A stretch of 9,972 nucleotides of DNA from Clostridiales bacterium (GTDB taxonomy: Bacteria > Bacillota > Clostridia > Christensenellales > DUVY01), in the NCBI GenBank assembly GCA_031290295.1, contig JAITNT010000097.1:1-9972 (forward strand). The letters are read 5' to 3'. This document shows positions 5,783 through 9,972 of the stretch, one piece after another. The notes below the pieces were generated by a model, which saw only the letters and a program-made list of their open reading frames with translations, was not told the DNA's origin and ran no database searches. Position numbers and translations under genes: made by a program. How positions within the stretch are numbered: the first letter of the stretch is position 1; every line of letters begins with the position of its first letter.

Positions 5783-5811
5783 AGCGGCGGCAAAAAAGAA
5801 ATTTCGCCGCT
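5783..5811. repeat. 7-bp inverted repeat next to the large hairpin element
   Basis: AGCGGCG (5783-5789) and CGCCGCT (5805-5811) are exact reverse complements around a 15-nt, A-rich loop. It sits 6 nt beyond the large inverted repeat and 13 nt before the -35 box of the phosphohexomutase promoter. It could be a weak terminator or an operator; no uninterrupted T-run directly follows. Confidence 0.4.
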
Positions 5812-5824
5812 ATCGTCCGTGTTC

Positions 5825-5853
5825 TTGTTTTTTTTCGTCGCTTGCTATATAAT
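5825..5853 (+). promoter_or_regulatory. Promoter of the phosphohexomutase gene
   Basis: A perfect TATAAT (5848-5853) lies 17 nt after TTGTTT (5825-5830), which matches the -35 consensus at its first three bases only. The start would fall near 5860, giving a leader of about 40 nt. The transkelotase gene downstream has no equally good promoter and may share it. Confidence 0.65.
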
Positions 5854-5901
5854 AGTGTAAAGTATAAAAAAATCGGCAAATAAATTAAATCGGGTTGTGT
5901 A

Positions 5902-7398
5902 ATGGACAGTGTTTATTGGTTGAAGCTAAAAAGCGGGAGCGATATCCGGGGGGTAGCGATCGAGACCGAGGGGTCTAAGGTCACGCTTACCGACGAGGCG
6001 GCGTACGAAATCGCCTCGGCCTTTTTGTATTGGCTGTCGGCGCGGGTCGGGCGGGATAAGCTCGCCGTCGCCGTCGGGCACGATTCGCGCTTATCCGCGG
6101 AGCGTATTCACGCGGCGGTTCTAAGGGCGGCCGTAGACGCGGGCGCGGTTGTGCACGACTGCGGGCTTTGCTCTACGCCGTCGATGTTCATGATGACGCA
6201 ATACCCCGGAATTAACGCCGACGGCGCGATAATGATTACCGCCTCGCACCACCCTTACGACAAAAACGGATTGAAATTCTTTACGGCTCAGGGCGGCGCG
6301 GAGAGCGGCGATATCACCAAGATTCTGGAGACCGCGGCGGCGGGACGCAGGCTTACGGCGGAGGGCGGCGAGGTTATTGTCAAGGACTACCTCAAGCTGT
6401 ATTGCGACCGGCTTACGGAATATTTTTGCCGTTCCGTCGGTGAAATCTATCCGCTCAAGGGCTTCCGCATAGTCGTGGACGCGGGCAACGGCGCGGGCGG
6501 TTTTTTTGCCAAACGCGTGCTGAAGGCGCTGGGCGCCAACACCGCGGGCAGTCAGTTTCTGGAGCCGGACGGGAGCTTCCCAAACCATATCCCCAACCCC
6601 GAAAACGCCGTCGCCATGAGGTCGATTTCGGAATGCACGACGGCTAACCGCGCCGACTTAGGCATAATATTCGATACCGACGTAGACCGCGCGGCGTGCG
6701 TGGGTCCCGACGGCGCGGAGATTAACCGAAACCGCCTTATAGCCCTTATTTCGGCGATAATCTTGAAGAACGACCCGGGCGCGACTATCGTTACGGACAG
6801 CGCGACCTCGGACGGGCTGGCGGAGTTTATACGCGAACATAACGGCTGTCATCACCGTTATAAGCGCGGCTACCGCAACGTTATTAACGAGGCGGTCGAG
6901 CTTAATAAAATGGGCGTGGATACGCCGCTGGCAATCGAAACGAGCGGTCACGCGGCATTTAGAGAGAACTTTTTTTTGGACGACGGCGCGTACCTAGTAA
7001 TCAAATTGCTGATAGAAATGTGCCGCGCCAGAAAGGAGGACAAGCGGCTGCTCGACCTCATTTCGGGGCTTAAGGAGCCTGCAGAGGAGGCGGAAATCCG
7101 CGTCGGCTTCAAAACCGAGCACTGGCAGGAGTACGGAGCCGAGGTGCTGGAGAAGCTGAAATACCTCTGTTTACGCCGCAAAATGAACGTAGACCCCAAA
7201 TCCTACGAGGGCGTGCGCGTGTCGCTAAGCAACGGGTTTTTTTTGATACGGCAGTCCGTTCACGACCCGCTGCTGCCGATTAACATCGAAAGCACGGAAA
7301 AAGGGGGCGTAAAAAAGCTCGCAAAAGCCCTAAAAACACTGCTTTCCGGGTACAAGGATTTGGACCTGACGCCGCTTATACGGCTGTGTAAAAAATAG
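5902..7398 (+). CDS. Phosphohexomutase (phosphoglucomutase/phosphomannomutase superfamily)
   Basis: A complete 498-aa cytoplasmic alpha-D-phosphohexomutase, moving phosphate between C1 and C6 of a hexose through a phosphoserine. The motifs occur in order: GSDIRG (12-17) at the start of domain 1; TASHHPYDKNGLKFF (113-127) with phosphorylated Ser115; the Mg2+ loop DTDVDR (258-263); the sugar loop ETSGHAAFRENFFLDDGAYL (346-365); and the C-terminal phosphate loop NIESTEKGG (461-469). GSDIRG instead of GTSGxRG, ETSGH and the unusual last loop place it in the subgroup that includes plant phosphoglucosamine-mutase-family proteins, rather than GlmM or classical Pgm. Substrate (glucose, mannose or glucosamine phosphate) cannot be read from sequence. 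ATG 5902 is weakly supported by GGG at 5892-5894, but homology begins within its first 10 residues. Transketolase follows after 83 nt, consistent with a sugar-phosphate operon. Confidence 0.93.
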   Translation: MDSVYWLKLKSGSDIRGVAIETEGSKVTLTDEAAYEIASAFLYWLSARVGRDKLAVAVGHDSRLSAERIHAAVLRAAVDAGAVVHDCGLCSTPSMFMMTQYPGINADGAIMITASHHPYDKNGLKFFTAQGGAESGDITKILETAAAGRRLTAEGGEVIVKDYLKLYCDRLTEYFCRSVGEIYPLKGFRIVVDAGNGAGGFFAKRVLKALGANTAGSQFLEPDGSFPNHIPNPENAVAMRSISECTTANRADLGIIFDTDVDRAACVGPDGAEINRNRLIALISAIILKNDPGATIVTDSATSDGLAEFIREHNGCHHRYKRGYRNVINEAVELNKMGVDTPLAIETSGHAAFRENFFLDDGAYLVIKLLIEMCRARKEDKRLLDLISGLKEPAEEAEIRVGFKTEHWQEYGAEVLEKLKYLCLRRKMNVDPKSYEGVRVSLSNGFFLIRQSVHDPLLPINIESTEKGGVKKLAKALKTLLSGYKDLDLTPLIRLCKK

Positions 7399-7418
7399 CG
7401 TAAACGGGGCGAAAGTAA

Positions 7419-7439
7419 TTTTTTAACTTAGTTAAAAAA
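7419..7439. repeat. Perfect AT-rich palindrome between phosphohexomutase and transketolase
   Basis: TTTTTTAAC (7419-7427) and GTTAAAAAA (7431-7439) are exact reverse complements around TTA. This may be an operator dyad or an A/T-tract hairpin acting as a weak bidirectional terminator between two co-directional genes. It lies about 29 nt before the transketolase ribosome site. No regulator can be named from it. Confidence 0.5.
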
Positions 7440-7467
7440 ATCAATTTTTTGAATCAAATTTATAAAT

Positions 7468-7472
7468 AGGAG
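7468..7472 (+). promoter_or_regulatory. Ribosome binding site selecting the GTG start of transketolase
   Basis: AGGAG lies 9 nt upstream of GTG at 7482. The start reproduces the expected transketolase N-terminus, with SGHPG at residue 25 onward as in the E. coli enzyme. Confidence 0.75.
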
Positions 7473-7481
7473 TTAAGAACC

Positions 7482-9458
7482 GTGAACTACATCGAAAAAA
7501 AAACAATTGATACCATTCGCGTGATATCGGCGGAGGGCGTGCAACGCGCCAACAGCGGACACCCCGGGCTTCCCTTAGGCGCGGCGCCTATCGCGTACAA
7601 TCTGTTTGCGGACACTATGGTCTACAATCCGGAAAACCCCGCCTTTGCTAACCGCGACCGTTTCGTGCTGTCGGCGGGTCACGGGTCTATGCTGCTGTAT
7701 TCCTGTCTGCACATATTCGGCTACGACCTGCCTAAGGACGAGCTGATGCGGTTCAGGCAGCGGTTGTCGGCTACCCCGGGTCACCCCGAGTACGGCCGCA
7801 CGCCTGGCGTGGAAACGTCCACGGGTCCTCTCGGGCAGGGAGTCGCCAACGCCGTGGGCTTCGCGGCGGCGGAATCGCTGCTCGCCGCAAGGTTTAACAA
7901 GCCGGGGCTTAATATTGTCGACCACTATACCTACTGCCTCGCGGGCGACGGGTGCATGATGGAGGGTATCGAGTCCGAGGCCGCCTCCCTGGCGGGGACG
8001 TGGGGGCTGGGCAAGCTCATCGTATTTTATGACAGCAACGATATTTCTATCGAGGGCGACATTAGTATCGCGTTCCGCGAGAACGTAGGCGCGCGCCACG
8101 AGGCGCAGGGGTGGCACGTAGTCCGCGTGGAGGACGCGCACGACCTCGACGCCGTGCGCGCCGCCGTCGCCGCCGCTAAGGCCGAAACCGGCAAGCCCAG
8201 CCTGATAATCGTCAAAACGGTTATCGGTTACGGCAGCCCTAACGCGGGAACCGCGGACACGCACGGCTCGCCGCTCGGCGACAAGAACCTCGCCGCGCTC
8301 AAAAAAGCTCTCGGCTGGACGGGAGAGCCGTTCACCGTGCCGGACGACGTTAAGTATCACACGTTCGACCTTGCCAAGCGCGGCGCGGCGGCGGAAAGGA
8401 AATGGAAGAACGCGCTGGGCAAATACAAAAAGGAGTACCCCGCCGACTATGCGGAGTACGCCGAAGGGTTCGGCGGCAAGCGGCCTAAGATTTCCGACGG
8501 AATGATATGGGAGTGCGCCGACAAGCCGGAGGCTACCCGCAACACGGGCGCGGCCGTTCTCAAAAAGCTGGCGGAGCTTGTTCCTAATCTCGTCGGCGGC
8601 TCCGCCGACCTCGCGCCGTCTAACAAGACCTATCTGTCGGGCAGGGGGGATTACTCCAAGGAAACGCCCGGGGGGCTTAACTTCCACTTCGGCGTGCGCG
8701 AGCACGCGATGGCGGCTATAACCAACGGCTTGCAGCTTCACGGCGGGCTTAACGCCTATTGCTCGACCTTCTTTGTTTTTTCGGATTATATGCGCGGCGC
8801 GATACGTATGTCGGCGCTCATGAATATTCCCGTAATGTATATTCTTACGCACGACAGTATCGGCGTGGGCGAGGACGGGCCTACCCACCAGCCCGTAGAG
8901 CATCTCGCCTCGCTGCGGGCGCTCCCCGACCTCAAGGTTTTCCGCCCGGCGGACTACCGCGAAACGGTCGCCGCTTACGTTAACGCCGTCGAGAACACGC
9001 AGCCGTCGTGTCTGGTGCTGTCCCGTCAAAACCTGCCGCAGTTAGGCTCTAAGAGCGCGGACGTCGTAAAAGGCGGCTACGTGCTGTCAAACAGCATTTT
9101 TCCCGCAGAGATTATTCTTATGGCAAGCGGCAGCGAGGTGCACCTGATTGTCGCCGCCGGGAGGATTTTGTCCGAGCAGTACGGGCTTCAGGTGCGCATA
9201 GTATCGATGCCGTGCATGGAGCTTTTTGACGCGCAGCCGCAGAAATATAAGGACGCCGTGCTTCCTAAGGGCATAAAATGCAGAATTGCCGTAGAGGCCG
9301 CCGCTCCGCAGTCATGGTACAAATATGTCGGACTTAACGGCCTGGTAATCGGAATCGACACATTCGGCAGATCGGCGCCCGCCGAAAGGCTTTTCGAGGA
9401 TTTCGGCTTCACCGCGGAGAGGATAGCGGCGCAGGCTTTGTCAAAAATCAGAAAGTAA
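7482..9458 (+). CDS. tkt: Transketolase
   Basis: A complete 658-aa thiamine-diphosphate enzyme, moving two-carbon ketol units between sugar phosphates in the non-oxidative pentose phosphate pathway. Expected active-site residues, in E. coli order: His27 (SGHPGLPLG), His67 (AGHGSM), His101 (GHPEYG), the TPP/Mg motif GDG (155-157) with Glu161 and Asn186 (YDSND), His261 (DTHGSPLG), catalytic Glu407 (VREHAM) and His469 (DGPTHQPVE). PP, pyrimidine and C-terminal domains are all present, and the length is normal. It is a single chain, unlike the split N/C-subunit transketolases of many anaerobes. The GTG start has a good AGGAG upstream. It may be co-transcribed with the phosphohexomutase; a distinct promoter is not evident in the 83-nt gap. 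Both supply intermediates for sugar and nucleotide synthesis. Confidence 0.97.
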   Translation: MNYIEKKTIDTIRVISAEGVQRANSGHPGLPLGAAPIAYNLFADTMVYNPENPAFANRDRFVLSAGHGSMLLYSCLHIFGYDLPKDELMRFRQRLSATPGHPEYGRTPGVETSTGPLGQGVANAVGFAAAESLLAARFNKPGLNIVDHYTYCLAGDGCMMEGIESEAASLAGTWGLGKLIVFYDSNDISIEGDISIAFRENVGARHEAQGWHVVRVEDAHDLDAVRAAVAAAKAETGKPSLIIVKTVIGYGSPNAGTADTHGSPLGDKNLAALKKALGWTGEPFTVPDDVKYHTFDLAKRGAAAERKWKNALGKYKKEYPADYAEYAEGFGGKRPKISDGMIWECADKPEATRNTGAAVLKKLAELVPNLVGGSADLAPSNKTYLSGRGDYSKETPGGLNFHFGVREHAMAAITNGLQLHGGLNAYCSTFFVFSDYMRGAIRMSALMNIPVMYILTHDSIGVGEDGPTHQPVEHLASLRALPDLKVFRPADYRETVAAYVNAVENTQPSCLVLSRQNLPQLGSKSADVVKGGYVLSNSIFPAEIILMASGSEVHLIVAAGRILSEQYGLQVRIVSMPCMELFDAQPQKYKDAVLPKGIKCRIAVEAAAPQSWYKYVGLNGLVIGIDTFGRSAPAERLFEDFGFTAERIAAQALSKIRK

Positions 9459-9465
9459 TCATAAT

Positions 9466-9504
9466 GCCGCTCTTTGCCGTCCGGTAAAAGACCGCTCTAG
9501 CGGC
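9466..9504. other. Hairpin in the transketolase to membrane-protein spacer
   Basis: GCCGCT (9466-9471) pairs with AGCGGC (9499-9504), and CTTTGCC (9472-9478) pairs within with GGTAAAAG (9483-9490). An alternative short stem CCGC-TCTA-GCGG (9492-9503) competes. The stem is followed by an A-run, not T, so it is not a forward intrinsic terminator, and the next ribosome site is 10 nt downstream. It might process or stabilise the mRNA. Confidence 0.35.
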
Positions 9505-9526
9505 AAAAAAAAGAAGGAGCCCGATA

Positions 9527-9972
9527 ATGGCAAGAAAATGGAAGCCTAAGCCCGGGTCGGCGACAAGCGGACAGTTCGACGGCTTCAGAGAGCTGTTCGG
9601 CGATTTGAAAACGGTGCGCATAAGGCGGGTAAGGGACGCCGTTTCGCTGATTATTTTCCTTGCCGCCGTACTGATATCGGGCGGGCTTCTCGTCGACGCG
9701 GTAATTAGTACCGTCCGCAGCTCGGGCGCGCTCGCGGGAGCGGCTACGGGCGTTGGGCTGTCGTTGTGTTTTGCGCTTACCGTTCTTTTGTCGCTCGCGC
9801 TTACCGTCGGCATTATTAAGGGAAGGTTCGGGCAAGGCGACTATGAAACGGGAACGAAAGGGACGGGCAAGCCAAGGAGCGGGGCGGCGATAAGCACGGC
9901 CTCGCTCAGGGTAATGATTATCGCCATGGTCGCGGTATCGGCGGCGTGCTCGGGCGCGTTCGGGTATTATTT
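9527..9972 (+). CDS. Integral membrane protein, N-terminal part, function unknown
   Basis: An open frame starts at ATG 9527, 7 nt after AAGGAG (9514-9519), and runs off the window after 148 codons, so length and C-terminus are unknown. The first 36 residues are very basic (ARKWKPKPGS, then VRIRRVRD), suggesting a cytoplasmic N-terminus. Hydrophobic segments follow at about residues 38-60 (SLIIFLAAVLISGGLLV), 68-97 (GVGLSLCFALTVLLSLAL) and 127-148 (LRVMIIAMVAVSAACSGAF). The loop at 98-126 is polar and Gly/Lys/Thr-rich. I recognise no family motif. The gene is co-directional with tkt 68 nt downstream of its stop, with the same GC-rich codon style. It may be its operon partner or an independent gene. 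Confidence 0.75.
   Translation, partial: MARKWKPKPGSATSGQFDGFRELFGDLKTVRIRRVRDAVSLIIFLAAVLISGGLLVDAVISTVRSSGALAGAATGVGLSLCFALTVLLSLALTVGIIKGRFGQGDYETGTKGTGKPRSGAAISTASLRVMIIAMVAVSAACSGAFGYY

Noticed and set aside
5624..5860. Overlapping plus-strand ORFs of 72-78 codons across the hairpin element
   Set aside because: They lie within the inverted repeat, lack ribosome sites and have compositions dictated by the repeat.
7575..9029. Long minus-strand ORF (484 codons) opposite transketolase
   Set aside because: Antisense shadow of a GC-rich gene: the plus strand encodes a full-length enzyme with all catalytic residues, and the minus-strand product is arginine-rich with no recognisable motif.

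Overview
The window looks like chromosomal DNA of an anaerobic, spore-forming member of the Bacillota (class Clostridia) with a fairly GC-rich genome. The basis is an unmistakable SpoIIID sporulation regulator, the N-terminus of pyruvate:ferredoxin oxidoreductase (a marker of anaerobic metabolism), Gram-positive-style Shine-Dalgarno sites with GTG and TTG starts, and clean sigma-A promoters. I cannot name the species.

Layout. (1) 1-247, minus strand: start of nifJ (PFOR), leaving the window on the left, with a TTGACT-17-TATAAT promoter. (2) 248-641: a divergent intergenic region with both promoters, five tandem heptamers and a 166-nt untranslated leader. (3) 642-2978, plus strand: a visibly AT-richer three-gene cassette. 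It encodes a two-TM protein with a papain/C39-like cysteine-peptidase-type domain, a small lipoprotein, and a membrane-anchored trypsin/HtrA-like serine protease interrupted by an apparent 2-bp AC duplication. (4) 3256-3531: spoIIID behind a sigma-E-like promoter. (5) 3558-5084, minus strand: a GC-rich gene that aligns end to end with glutamine-dependent NAD synthetase (NadE) but has lost the catalytic residues of both half-enzymes. (6) 5268-5582: a 104-aa orphan gene. (7) 5565-5811: nested inverted repeats, including an imperfect hairpin-forming element of about 162 bp. (8) 5902-9458: a phosphohexomutase (phosphoglucomutase/phosphomannomutase superfamily) and a full-length transketolase, 83 nt apart and perhaps co-transcribed. 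(9) 9527 to the end: an unidentified multi-pass membrane protein, cut by the window edge.

How it fits together. PFOR, the phosphohexomutase and transketolase are ordinary central carbon metabolism: pyruvate oxidation, hexose-phosphate interconversion and the non-oxidative pentose phosphate pathway. SpoIIID is a mother-cell sporulation regulator. The least ordinary parts are the envelope/protease cassette (642-2978), the NadE-like pseudoenzyme (3558-5084) and the large inverted repeat (5615-5776). I see no rRNA, tRNA, CRISPR array, transposase or phage gene.

Remaining gaps: 2979-3158 holds nothing I can call apart from a 10-bp palindrome at 3045-3054. 5085-5267 holds a short palindrome and a doubtful 16-codon ORF.
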